Below are positions 31,591-41,860 of a stretch of 64,000 nucleotides of DNA, piece by piece. The translations under genes and the position numbers were made by a program. How positions within the stretch are numbered: position 1 is the stretch's first letter; each line of letters opens with the position of its first letter. The DNA is from Phymatolithon calcareum (lineage: Eukaryota; Rhodophyta; Florideophyceae; Hapalidiales). Under the pieces are notes generated by a model. It saw only the letters and a program-made list of their open reading frames with translations. It did no database searches and was not told where the DNA came from. The stretch lies in NCBI GenBank assembly GCA_977006965.1, contig OZ345384.1:1178001-1242000 (forward strand). The letters run 5' to 3'.

Positions 31591-33458
31591 TTTTTGAATT
31601 TTGAATTTATTAAACGCCCTCAGAAACACACATAAGACTGTAAGGGAGATGCGTGTCAGATGCTACTACCTTGGTAGCTCCGTTACTCTGTTAAAGCCCG
31701 CAAAAGCTCGTTGCTATCGTCGTAGCCCTAGCTGCAAAAACCCTCCTCCAGAGAAGGTGGAGGGAAAAGCTTAGAGTCCACTTGTCCTGTTCGTAGGAAT
31801 CTCAGCGTCGCCGTTCTATTTTGTCTTGGTCTATTCCATGTGGTCATAAAAGACGATTGTGAGGAATAGTACTTTGTCAAGTGCCTTTTCAGTCTCACTA
31901 GTCTCCTCTTCTGTTAGTCGATATCTTTGAAGGTACACTTCGAGCTTGTTCATGAGAGTTGGTACGATTTCACCGAATTTGTCTTCCAGAAGTGTGGTAC
32001 TCAATGGGGGAAAACGTCCGAATGCCCGTTTAATCGCCAATTGGCGGTGACGTGCTTTCGGTAGTCTGATGATGGCGGGAGTAGACCCGGGAATATCATA
32101 AGGAATTTTCCTCTTTCTGCTCGCCTCCAAGCCGTCTCCTTCGTCTTTAAAGAGCAGGTCCCTCAACGATTTTGCTGAAACTCGCTGCTTAAGATAGGTT
32201 AGTTTTTTTTATTTCAGTTTTTTTTTAAAGCCCCGCAGTCATACGAATATACGGGCAGGCTTCCTCAGGTGCTGCCCTCGCTAGGGCGGCTCTAATTTTA
32301 TGTCTAGCATTCTATCTGGGACCCTAGCATGCGTTCGGTTGTTTTGATTGCTCTTCGTAACAGTTTCGAGGCGACGCTTCTTCTTTCAGTACAGGTCTTC
32401 TTCATGCTGCATACTCTCGATGATGCTTTTGCTGAAGAGCAAAAGGTCATCTAATGCCTTCTCAGTTGCCGCTCTGTCGTCTTCCTTGAGTTCATAGACC
32501 GACAAGTTGCGATCCAGGGTCTCCATGTGCTGCCTGACTTTGTTTCCGAATCTATCTGCCATCAGTGTGGTAGACACTTGGGGAAATCTTCCAAAGGCGT
32601 ACTGAACCGCCAGTTGCCTGTGTTTCAGTTGTGGAAATTTGAGTATTGCGGGGAGTTCTCTTGTCTTGTCGTACGGAATCTTCCTCTTTCTCTTCGATTC
32701 CAGGCTCTCTCCTTCCTTTTTCAGGAATTAAGATAGGTTAGTGCCATCTCGAATAGGTCGTGATTTAACATTGATGATACGTCACGACACACCCATTGCA
32801 ATTCCTCAACTTCTCTTTCCTCTCTTGGGACTGCGAGCAAGCCCATTTTCCTTCTTCTGGCTCGTTCAAGCATTCGTAACGCTAGAACTAGTCTTCTGTC
32901 TTCCGCATTATGTATGCGACAGAGAAGACGAAGTCTCGCGTGTCGATTTTTTGCGATTGGACCAAATACTTGTCCGAAAAAAGTCTTCTCCACGTCTGCA
33001 ATAGCTGTTTGAACTCTTGTCGTCCATGGCGTCAGGTGCATGGCATATTCCCATCTTGGCTGTATCAAGGCCTTGTACATCTTGATTGCTTTTAAGGGGC
33101 TGAGTCCCCGGGCTGTTACACCAAGGGATCTCAGCTGATACACTGCTATCTTGGCCTGTCGGATGCGTTCAAGCATTTTCTTGTCGGTAACTCCCTCACT
33201 GCTGAGTGATATGCCAAGGTATGGGACTTCTTTGACTTTTGTCAGCGTTTTCCCAGAAAGCTTGAATGTGAGTGATCTTGTGCCTTCGGAGAGAAGAACT
33301 TCGCTCTTCCCAGCTATCGTGTTCCACCTCATTTGTCTATCTCTTGCCCATTGCGAAGAAATATTTAACAGTCTCTGTAGTCCGGCTGGTTATTTTGCCG
33401 TTAGGAGCACGTCGTCCGCGAAAAGAACTGCTGCCACGTCGGCAACATCGCTTGGAAA
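31591..33458 (-). mobile_element. LINE gamma copy with 12-bp TSD
   Basis: Minus-strand, 5'-truncated LINE. It starts just before the RT active site (VLFADDVLLTAK near 33430, followed at once by a stop codon) and continues through RWNTIAGKSEVLL, VPYLGISLSSEGVTDKKMLE, ALIQPRWEYAMHLTPWTTRV to ALTYL (32721-33332). After a nested insertion (32203-32727) it resumes at ~32188 with KQRVSAKSLRDLLFKDEGDG, running to FYDHME-stop (~31831). The 3' end lies at 31591 with a tail 'tttaataaattcaaaattcaaaaa'. CTCAATTGCTAA at 31579-31590 and 33459-33470 is a perfect 12-bp TSD, and the empty site is at 40408-40419. Confidence 0.85.
32203..32727 (-). mobile_element. Nested LINE gamma 3' fragment with 14-bp TSD
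   Basis: A 525-bp 5'-truncated gamma-type element inside the gamma copy at 31591-33458. It encodes only the C-terminal domain (KKEGESLESKRKRKIPYD … FGRFPQVSTTLMADRFGNKV … ALDDLLLFSKSIIESMQ). Its 3' UTR includes 'cccgtatattcgtatgactg' and a T-run/A-tail at 32203-32225. TTAAGATAGGTTAG at 32189-32202 and 32728-32741 is a perfect 14-bp TSD. Its C-terminal domain is a diverged relative of the host element's own domain. Confidence 0.88.
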
Positions 33459-34141
33459 CTCAATTGCTAATGATTGCAAGGAGTTTGTGAAACAGTGCAT
33501 TTACTGCATACACGTCTCTAAAAAGATGAGAGTCATATAATAGAGGATTTGGTTGTTAGTTACTCCACAATATTGTATTTAGCACTGAAACAAGACGTAG
33601 AAGCATTCTCTCTATGGGAAACGGTCGTGGCGGCATTAGACGAAATTTGCAGGCTGTGGATCTTACAGGTAAAACTCTTGCGGCAAGAGCTTGATCTCGA
33701 AGTATTGTGCTTATTGTAAAGGTGGCTGGGCACCCAATTGGAGCTCGGCGCTCATTCCATCGTGGCTCATTCTTGTGCTAGTTGCACGCCAGTACATTTC
33801 TTCGTAAGACATGAGATAGCATAGGAAAGAAGGAACTAAGTTTTCCCAATGCGAGCCATCTCATTAACATACTAGAAACGCCCTGTACTGCTCGCATGGT
33901 TTCCTTCGGACAAAAACTGACGGCACTACCTAGTGATTGCATTTTGTTCGAAAGACACGGATACGTCTGCTATCTAGTGTCACGTTTGCAACACTATGTA
34001 AAGGTGACCTCGCCTAGACCCAGATGCGGTTTTAAACATTTTTGGTACTGATTAATAGTTTATTGAAAGTCCTGAGTTGCACTCCAAACACTCTATTGGA
34101 GCATATTTTGGTCTCTTTAATGATTCCGACATGTGCCATTG

Positions 34142-34815
34142 CTAGACCCGAAATGATCTTTCGACTTGCCTACGGCTGATATTCAACAGAGCACCTCTTT
34201 GGAGAAAATCAGTGCTAAGTGCATACTTTGGTGTCACAGCCGTGATTGAGATGGTCGCGCTGCAACGCGTTCCAGGAGTTCTATATATAAGGGACAGAAC
34301 TGCGAGGTTGAAATGCCTGAGAGTCATTTTCAACAGAGTTCCTTTGTAGAGAAAATCCATTCTGGCGAAATACTTTGGGACTGGTGCTGTGGTGGAGCTT
34401 ATCGTATTGCAATGTATACTGCGGTCTATGAAGATGGACCAAGAAACGGAATATGAATGCAAAAGACTTACTCGGGCCCTCACAGGGAGAGAAATTCGAA
34501 TTAAGGAGATATTAGAAGGAGAGTAGAGAGATGAGTATCGAAAACAGCGAGAAGCTGCCCTGTTACTCAATTTGAGGCTTTGGGAGCTTTTAAAATAAAT
34601 CAACATATATCCCCTCCAACGCATTCTATCTTCATCCAAGATTAGTCCTGAAATTGAATATGAATGTAAGCGACTCACTAGAGCACTTGTTGGGAGAGAA
34701 ATACGAATCAAGGATATATTGAATAGTCAAACTACGTTAGCTTAGAAAATCGTGCGAAAGCGGCCTTGTTACTCTTGAAGAGAGGCCTTGGGAGCTTTTA
34801 AAATAAATCAACACA
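34142..34815 (+). mobile_element. Tandem LINE beta 3' ends
   Basis: Three stacked plus-strand beta 3' segments. The first encodes RLIFNRAPLWRKSVLSAYFG. It joins directly to a second with VPGVLYIRDRTARLKCLRVI and ends 'gctttgggagcttttaaaataaatcaacatat' at ~34606. A third (34610-34815) repeats only the last part and ends 'cttgggagcttttaaaataaatcaacacat'. Stops interrupt each. Repeated insertion at the A-rich tail, or template slippage, would explain the stack. Confidence 0.7.
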
Positions 34816-34985
34816 TATCCCCCTGATCTTTTGACATCTGTCCGTGAGAGGTCTGCGGCCAGTCAAACACTCACAGTTTCTGAGGGCTTGAGCAAAATGG
34901 AATACGGTTCGAATCAAAAAATAAGAACAAAAAACCGGGAGGAAGTCTCCCGGCATTGCAGCAAAGTGAGTTCATGACGTGTATT
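34816..34985. repeat. Repeat Y, minus-strand part
   Basis: The sequence around 34836-34985 ('gaggtctgcggccagtcaaacactcacagtttctgagg', 'ttcatgacgtgtatt') is the reverse complement of 38600-38900. It is an unidentified dispersed sequence that hosts gamma LINE insertions in both places. Confidence 0.55.
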
Positions 34986-35519
34986 TTTATTGCAATTTTT
35001 AAAGCCCCACAGTCGTACGAATATACGGGCAAGGTTTCATCAGGTGTAACCCTCACTAGGGCGGCTCTACTCTTATGTGTGGTATTCTATCTGAGACCCT
35101 AGCATGGACTCGGTTGTTTTTGGTAGCTCTTCATAGCAGTTTTCGAGGCGTCGCTTCTTCTTTCAGTACACGTCTTCTTCATTCTGCATACTCTCGATGA
35201 TGCTTTTGCTGAAGAGCAAAAGGTCATCTAATGCCTTCTCAGTTTCCGCTCTGTCTTCTTCCTTGAGTTCATAGACTGTCAAGTTGCGATCTAGGGTCTC
35301 CATGTGCTGCCTGACTTTGTTTCCGAATCTATCTGCCATCAGTGTGGTAGACACTTGGGGAAATCTTCCGAAGGCGTACTGAACCGCCAGTTGCCTGTGT
35401 TTCAGTTGTGGAAATTTAAATATTGCAATGAGTTCTCTTGTCTTGTCGTACGGAATTTTCCTCTTTCTCTTAGATTCAAGGCTCTCTCCTTCCTTTGTCA
35501 GGAATGTTGATCGAAATGC
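34986..35519 (-). mobile_element. LINE gamma 3' fragment with 14-bp TSD
   Basis: Minus-strand, 5'-truncated gamma element encoding the C-terminal domain (LESKRKRKIPYDKTRELIAI; VSTTLMADRFGNKVRQHMET; EEDVY-stop at ~35163) and a 3' UTR with the conserved 'acgaatatacgggcaa' block. TCATGACGTGTATT at 34972-34985 and 35520-35533 is a perfect 14-bp TSD. It is very similar to the nested copy at 32203-32727, so this is the same subfamily. Confidence 0.87.
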
Positions 35520-35533
35520 TCATGACGTGTATT

Positions 35534-36193
35534 CATTCTTCTTCTCAATTCTTATCATACACACCTTTCCAGCAGGAGATTCTCTTACAGTCGGTGGGCA
35601 CCATGCTCCGACCTCATCGGACTGTTCTTCGATCGCCTCTCGTTTCTGAAATATCTCAACAGAACGCCTTAAAATTCCCATTTTCCCAAAAAGACATTGC
35701 GGTCTATCAACTACAAGTCGCTTTGTAATCTGAGGCTTCTAGGCCAGGTGTATTGTCAACTTAAATTCAGCGGCCCTTCCTCCTGACCTCCCATTCTATG
35801 AATTTCACATTTAACTTCAATCTGGAAACCCAACGGGTCTCATGAGAGACCATATTAATTGGAAATGCTTAGTTTTATTCCAGCAAAGAACCCTACTCCC
35901 GCTAGGAAACTAAAGGCACTGCCGTTCTTATCGTAAATTCATAAATTTCAGATTGAAGACTGGAAGGTGCCACAGGATTTTGTGCGCTCTGAACCTTCAC
36001 CACTGGCTGAAAATTGAAGATTTCCAATAGGTTTTATTTGCTGCTTTTGCCTTTTTCTTGACATCATGAATTTGCGGGTCTCTCTGTTTCTGTTGTCTAT
36101 ATTCGTGCTCAAGCACAATTTCGTGGCTACTGGACAATATCTTTCCCCTTCCGAAAATTTTGGTAAACTTGAGAGAAGCTCTCTCAGTGACCC
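35534..36193. other. Intergenic, repeat Y edge then unique DNA
   Basis: The first part is probably still repeat Y. From ~35760 on I see no gene or known repeat up to the TATA box. Confidence 0.35.
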
Positions 36194-36201
36194 CTATAAA
36201 A
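36194..36201 (+). promoter_or_regulatory. TATA box of five-exon gene
   Basis: cccctataaaaggcgg is a textbook TATA box, placed ~65 bp before the ATG at 36263. A start site ~25-30 bp downstream would leave a 5' leader of about 35-40 nt. The adjoining 'ctctctcagtgacccc' block may hold further elements. Confidence 0.65.
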
Positions 36202-36262
36202 GGCGGCGATCCTGAGCTAAAGACACGACCTTTGTCACTCACAGGGAAATTGCGCAGCCAAC

Positions 36263-37013
36263 ATGAAGCCGGGACGCCTCTCTATCTGCTTTCCCTGGTG
36301 CGAGGCTTTTCGCACCCAGGGATACTCGGTGGACGTGAAGTGCGACAATCGCCGGTTCGCATGTTTCATGATTCCGAAGCACAGCTGGACGACCGAAAAC
36401 TCTTCGGCGAGGTACGTATCCAAATATTTGGTATTTGAGCTCTAAACACTGGTCGGGAACTAACTTGTTTGGCTAATTATTGATGAGACAGAACGGAAAC
36501 CTTGCACGTGAAGGGATTCCACGAAGTTAAGCTTACTCTCTGCAAACTCTCCGAAGGTAAGTAGGGACAACAGTTTCTCACTGTTCTATATGCACTCTAA
36601 ATCACATTGATGCTAACCTGGTTCTGCTGCTAATCTTTGCGTAACTACCCCCAGTCGACCAGTGAGTTCTCTCTCTTCCCATCAGCATGTTAAGAGAAAA
36701 AGGAATTCTAAACCCGATAGGTTCTTTGCCTTTTTATTTGTCCAGATCCGAAGAATTTGTTGGAATGGCGGGGTTCTGGTTTGCTGACTTTGCTCCGCAA
36801 ACTGTGGTCAGCCCTATTCACTTCCGGAACAAAAACGGAGATGTTGTTTTCAGTCTTGGTTGGGAATTGAAATTCACTGAAGGAGACTGTAAGTTTTGCC
36901 GATCTCGATGGTATGGTGAACTCATCACTTTCGCACGCCTACTAATCAAGCGCTACTGTGTCTGTTCCACAGGCAACATGTTCAGCGGCATCGATTGTCT
37001 GCACGCAAACTAG
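36263..37013 (+). CDS. Five-exon small gene with a 7-nt micro-exon, unknown function
   Basis: I do not recognise the protein. Proposed exons: 36263-36411, 36492-36556, 36655-36661, 36746-36888, 36973-37013, giving 134 aa. Every intron is GT-AG with strong donors (GTACGT, GTAAGT, GTGAGT, GTAAGT). The exons read MKPGRLSICFPWCEAF…, TETLHVKGFHEVKLTLCKL, a 7-nt piece adding V-D plus two bases, EEFVGMAGFWFADFAPQTVV…, and CNMFSGIDCLHAN-stop. Skipping the 7-nt exon puts exon 4 in a frame that meets a stop (TGA near 36868). The product has seven Cys, no signal peptide and no membrane helix. It could be a small beta-rich binding protein, but that is a guess. The intron density contrasts sharply with the other genes here. 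Confidence 0.65.
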
Positions 37014-38300
37014 GTGGCGTCACGCTACGAGATGGGCGATTAGGTATTTATTCTTTGTCTTTGTTGTAATCAGATATCAAAAGCTCTCTGGACTGCTTTT
37101 GGCGCCTAATCGAGCGCTCAGTTCGCAACATGACCATGACCATAGTTCTTCAATAGTCAGTGGACGTTTGGTTAGTTCAGCAAAGCATAGTATGATTTAT
37201 AAGCGCTACAAGGACGGAGTCGTCATGCTATTCGAAAGCCCAGAGACAGAAGTTTCAGATACTATGCCATAGTGTGATGCGAAACGTTGTAGTCTCCCCC
37301 GGAAGGGTTACAGCGCAATGCGAAGCTGCTCTGGTGTTGGCGTGTGCTGGCGTTGAGGGCTTCTAAACTAAAAACAAACGATTTCCCCGCCTCTAAAAAA
37401 CTGTTGAAGCAGGTGCTGTCTTTTTGGTTAAACAGAATCGAAGAAGCATTTAATCGAGAGCGTTTTTGATGTGCAACATATGGATAAAACTCCACTCGAG
37501 TCGATGCCCACTGGCGGTATCAAGAATGTACAAAGTGATGAACGCTTTCTACGGCAAGTGAAAAAACTGGTTTACGCCGTAGTGAAGAAAATCATCGGCT
37601 CCATATTATTCGATTAAGTAGATATCTCCTCTATGAAGAGTGAATTGTTTAGTTTAGGACGCGAAGGGGAAAATGACAACTGTATCTCGAAATTGATGGA
37701 ATTGGCTTTCTTAAGTGACCGTACAACCTCATTGATAAGCCAAAGTCTACATGCATCCGTTCTCTATCGAGATGATGCGAAAGTTCTGCCCGGTGAAAAG
37801 TTGGACGATTTGGATGAGCTTAGTCAAGGCCAAGTACCTTCCTCTCAACGCCGCATGGATAGAGTTAAGTTTTATTGACTAAGGAAAGTATTTGAAGTAC
37901 TTTTGAGCGGCGAAGAGATCCGAAAGCACAGTAAAATCCCCATAACTTTTGAATGAAGAACGTTTGAACAATTCTGTTTTCACTTCTGGATCATTCACTG
38001 TTAACTGCGTGAATGAGCTCGTTTTGAGCTTCGTCGCGTTAAACGCGCTGATTTCGAATCTGCCAAAAAGGCCTGGTATCTTACGACAGAGCGCCTTAAA
38101 AGCTACCAATGCATCTGTTGACGCTCGGGGTAACTTTGCTAGAACCAAGAGGCTTTTGCTGCATTCTGTCTAAAGAAGAGTTTTTGTTATTGGGGTAGCA
38201 CGATGCAGTCGACTACGAAAACCCACCTCTGATCTCCTTCGGTACCTCGAGAGGGAAAATTACTCCATTGTCCTGTGGCACGCAGTGATTTCAGGTTTGC
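37014..38300. other. Intergenic, no gene seen
   Basis: No supportable gene. Short frames near 37633-37878 and 37879-38173 overlap on opposite strands and have no motif. Confidence 0.35.
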
Positions 38301-38499
38301 CAGCAGTCCTTACTTGCCAACACCCTGAAACATTGTGAAGAGCTCGTCGAGTGCTCTCTTAGTCCAGGCGCTGTCCTCTTGGCGAACAGGTCCTTTGCGT
38401 GGCCATTTATCAAGTCTTGGAGAGCATCTTTCCCATATTGGCCGGTGAGCTCGAGGGTGGAGGTGCTCATTCGTGAGAACATTCCAAATGACCAATTGA

Positions 38500-39010
38500 T
38501 TGCAAGTGGTCTATGGCTTCTGAAGTTGAAGATAAGGTGAGAAGATAATGAAACTTTCGCGCAGGGTGTAGGTCGTTTTTGCGTCTCGGGGAAGAGGATT
38601 GAATACACGTCATGAACGCAGTGTGACGCAATGCAAGTGGACTGGCTCCCGTTTTTTGCTCTTCTATCTTGAGCCGAACCATATTCCATTTTTTTTTTTA
38701 TTGCAATTTTTTTTTAAAGCCCCGCAGTCATACGAATATACGGGCAGGGCTTCCTCAGGTGCTGCCCTCGCCAGGGCGGCTCTACTCTTATGTCTGGCAT
38801 TCTATCTGGGACCCTAGCATGTGTCATATTCCATTATGCTCAAGGCCTCAGAAACTGTGACTGTTTGACTAGTCGCATACCTCTCACAGTCAGAGGTCGG
38901 AAGATCATTTCGGGTGTGGCCATGGCACATGTCGGAATCATCATTACGAGTGTAACTCAGGACTTCCAGTAAACAAATAATCAGTACAAAAATTTAAAAG
39001 CGCATCTGAG
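38500..39010 (+). repeat. Repeat Y, plus-strand copy
   Basis: Reverse-complement match to the 34.8-35.6 kb region (shared 'aatacacgtcatgaac', 'cgttttttg', 'gaaccatattccatt', 'ctcagaaactgtgactgtttgac'). It is interrupted at 38701-38824 by a gamma LINE tail. Confidence 0.55.
38701..38824 (-). mobile_element. Very short LINE gamma 3' end with 11-bp TSD
   Basis: Only ~124 bp of the gamma 3' UTR remain ('taaagccccgcagtcatacg', 'gggcggctctac'), starting with a long T-run (the A-tail on the other strand). CATATTCCATT at 38690-38700 and 38825-38835 is an 11-bp TSD. This is an extreme 5' truncation and defines the 3' end of the family well. Confidence 0.85.
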
Positions 39011-39029
39011 TCCAGGTGAAGTCAACTTT

Positions 39030-39640
39030 AGATGGGGATATGTGACGTTTTATTTTGAAAGCTCCCAACACCTCAATTTGAGATCAGGGCCGCATCTCAC
39101 TGTCTTCCGTGGCGGTCACACTCTATACTCCTGAAATATCCTTAATTCGAATTTTTCTTCTCATGAGGGCTCGAGTGAGTCTTTAGCATTCATATTCAGT
39201 CTCTTGGTACATTTCCGTGGATCTTAGTGCTCGTTGGAGCGAAACGAGCTCAACCAAATCACCGGTTCCAAAGTATGTCACCAAGGTTGATTTTCTTCAA
39301 AGCGGAGCTCTGTTGAAAATCAATCTCAGGCACCTCAGACGCGTGCTTATGTCGCTTATATGTAGCACTCCGGGTAGCTTGTTCGGCTTGTCTATGAGGA
39401 TTTTTATTATCTGCCCTTCTTCCTCCTCCTTCCAACCTTTAACGGTCTCCTCTCGTCGGCTCTTTTTCGACACCTTACCGTCTTCCGCCTGTTTTAACGC
39501 TCCTTTAAGGTCCTTCTCTTCTCTCAGATACCTGATATCGTTTGATACGGCTGCCAAATTCACTTCTCTTCCTCAATATTTTTCTGCCTGTCCCACGTAC
39601 TTCGTACGTCTAACTAGGCTCAAAGCGAACCTTTCAGCCT
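39030..39640 (-). mobile_element. LINE beta 3' fragment
   Basis: Minus-strand beta remnant. Part of it encodes LREEKDLKGALKQAEDGKVS, RREETVKGWKEEEEGQIIKI and STRLRCLRLIFNRAPL-stop, paralleling the beta protein at 4.0-4.7 kb. The 3' end has the 'gagctcccaacacctcaatt' tail block near 39055-39085. The edges are approximate. Confidence 0.7.
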
Positions 39641-39659
39641 AATGTGCTCCCCTCATCCC

Positions 39660-41260
39660 CGGTCTGGTATAGCAAACGATACACTCGTCAGCACACGTAT
39701 ACTTGTCTTTCGGACAAAATGCAATCACTAGATAGAGCCGCCAGTTTTTGTCGGAAGGCAACTATGCGAGCAGTACAGGCCTATTCTCCTATGCTTACCA
39801 GGTTTTTCGCACTAATAAAACTTAGTTCATCCTTTCTTTCCTTTTTTAATGCAGAAGGCGTTAATTTAACACCAGAACTTACCCGAGCGCAAGTTGTAAT
39901 TGTTCAAGTGTTGGAGTATCTCTACGGTTATCTCCCTGCGCAAATCTTGTACCGTTTTGCAAGCACTCTTCCGATGAATTGCAGGCGACAGGCAGCCCCA
40001 CTAGAACAGCGCATATTAGGTGCTCCACTGTCTCTGTGACGCCATACAGGCAGTTCCTTCCTTCCTATGCCATCATATATTTTAGGAAGAAATGTACGGG
40101 CGTGCAACTTGCACAAGATGGAGCCACGATGGAATGAGCGCCGAGCTCCAGTTGGGTGTCCAGCCACCTTTACAGTAAGCACAATACTTCGAGATCATGC
40201 TCTTGCCGCAAGAGTTTTACCTGTAAGATCCACAGCCTGCAAATTTCGTCTAATGCCGCCACGACCGTTTCCCGTAGAGAGAATGCTTCTACGTCTTGTT
40301 TACAATATTGTGGAGTAACTAACAACCAAATCCTCTATTACATGACTCTCATCTTTTTAGAGACGTGTCTGCAGTAAATGCACTGTTTCACAAACTCCTT
40401 GCAATCATTAGCAATTGAGTCCCACTGCTTGTTGATTCGATTCCTCTGTGTCCGTTAGCACCGCAATGTGTTACAGTAAGCTGTTATTCAATTGACTCAT
40501 TTGGGATCCAAACCTGTTTGTTTTGATAGTACAGATCTCTTCCTTCTTTGCCGTTTTGGACAGCTTTGACAGGGGAGAATAGTGAACATCCTGCCTGTGA
40601 AACAAAAATATTTACGCTCCATCACTTGCGATGCCATAGTAGGGAGGTCTCCAAGGCACTGAAATGGATGCAAGGTACAGCGTCCGGCAGTGAATTGCAG
40701 TTATATTTCTTTGAGAAAATTCTGTTCTAGGCATCCTTCCTGCGACAGGAGAATCTGTCCACCGATGATCGTCCGTGGACTGTCGGATCTGATCACATCT
40801 ATGCTCAATCGTTTTCAGTGCGGGAATGCTCTCACGGCTGGCTTGGATTTGAGCTTATGCATAGGTCAAATAAAAACCGGCCGTGAGAACATTCCCGCAC
40901 CGAAAACGATTGATCATAGATGTGATCAGATCGTTAAAGACGCTATGTACCACTTAGAGCCGAAAGCACTGGAAACCAGTTACCGACACGTTATATATCG
41001 CTCTTTCTTGTATTTGTTGAGAGAACTCTCACTTCCCTGACAGGTAGTCTTGTAGACGGAGTTCACATTGACGTAGATGCAGGTATTCGTATTCCAGACC
41101 CCAACAGATCCGGCTGAGACAGAAGTACTGCGAATTGATGTTGGGAGGGTTCCGGTGTCGCCTTCAGTGACGCGCTGCGTTTCAAACTGCGAGAAAAAGA
41201 AATGGCTCTTTTTATTAGGAAGAGAACGTGTGTGCTATGGACAATGTAGCAAGTAATGCA
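39660..41260 (+). repeat. Repeat X, plus-strand copy
   Basis: The less interrupted copy of X. It preserves the empty sites for the gamma LINE (40408-40419) and the TIR unit (40468-40472) that are filled in the minus-strand copy. It carries its own insertion, a LINE alpha 3' fragment at ~39835-40045. The hairpin at 40786-40932 is conserved. No long ORF and no recognised protein. The right edge near 41250 is inferred from 'gtagcaagtaatgcac', shared with both flanks of the alpha LINE pair at 26.4 and 29.5 kb. Confidence 0.75.
39835..40045 (-). mobile_element. LINE alpha 3' fragment inside repeat X
   Basis: About 210 bp of the alpha 3' end on the minus strand: the coding end (related to TVEHLI…YLNNENLL, with substitutions), the 'gttaaattaacgccttctgcatta' UTR and a 'gaaagaaagg' tail. 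The minus-strand X copy lacks it (~33.8 kb), so it is a separate insertion. Confidence 0.8.
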
Positions 41261-41286
41261 CTGCCTTCGCGAGATGTATTCACGCA

Positions 41287-41860
41287 ATGATGCAGTGGCG
41301 CAAGAAGGCGAACCAGTCTGCAGAAGCACTTCGATCAACATTCCTGAGAAAGGAAGGAGAGAGCCTTGAATCGAAGAGAAAGAGGAAAATTCCGTACGAC
41401 AAGACAAGAGAACTCATTGCAATACTTAAGTTTCCACAACTGAAACACAGGCAACTGGAAGTTCCGTACGCCTTTGGAAGATTTCCGCAAGTGTTTACAA
41501 CACTGATGGCAGATAGATTCGGAAACAAAGTCAGACAGCACATTGAGACCCTGGATCGCAACTTGCCAGTCTATGAACTCAAGGATGAACACAGAGCGGC
41601 AAGCGAGAAGGCACCAGATGACCTTTTGCTCTTCAGAAAAAGTATCATCCAGCGTATGCAGAATGAAGAAGGCCTGCACTGAAAGAAGAAGCGACGCTTC
41701 GAAAACTGTTAGGACGAGTTATCCAAAACAATCGAGTACATGCTAGGGGCTCAGATAAAATACCAGACATAAGAGTAGAGCCGCCCTAGTGAGGGTAGCA
41801 CCTGAGGAAGCCTTGCCCGCCTGTTCGTATGACTGTGGAGCTTTAAAAAATAAATAAAAA
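41287..41860 (+). mobile_element. LINE gamma 3' fragment, plus strand
   Basis: Encodes the C-terminal gamma domain in one frame (LRSTFLRKEGESLESKRKRK; LKHRQLEVPYAFGRFPQVFT; RMQNEEGLH-stop at 41680-41682), then the 3' UTR ('gtacatgctaggggctcaga', 'cgcctgttcgtatgactgtg') and the tail 'ctttaaaaaataaataaaaa'. The A-rich tail confirms the orientation. Confidence 0.85.

Larger units (their letters stand above)
29512..34030 (-). repeat. Repeat X, minus-strand copy, broken by nested insertions
   Basis: Pieces at 29512-30526, 31531-31590 and 33459-~34030 together are the reverse complement of 39660-41260. The gaps are filled by a 999-bp TIR unit (30527-31525) and a gamma LINE insertion (31591-33458), both flanked by duplications of X sequence. 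X has no long ORF; it carries a strong internal hairpin (30056-30202). Relative to the plus-strand copy it has ~225 extra bases near 29575-29808. The nature of X is unknown. Confidence 0.8.

Noticed and set aside
34900-34930. 'ggttcgaatc' as a tRNA B box
   Set aside because: No A box or cloverleaf around it; it belongs to repeat Y.
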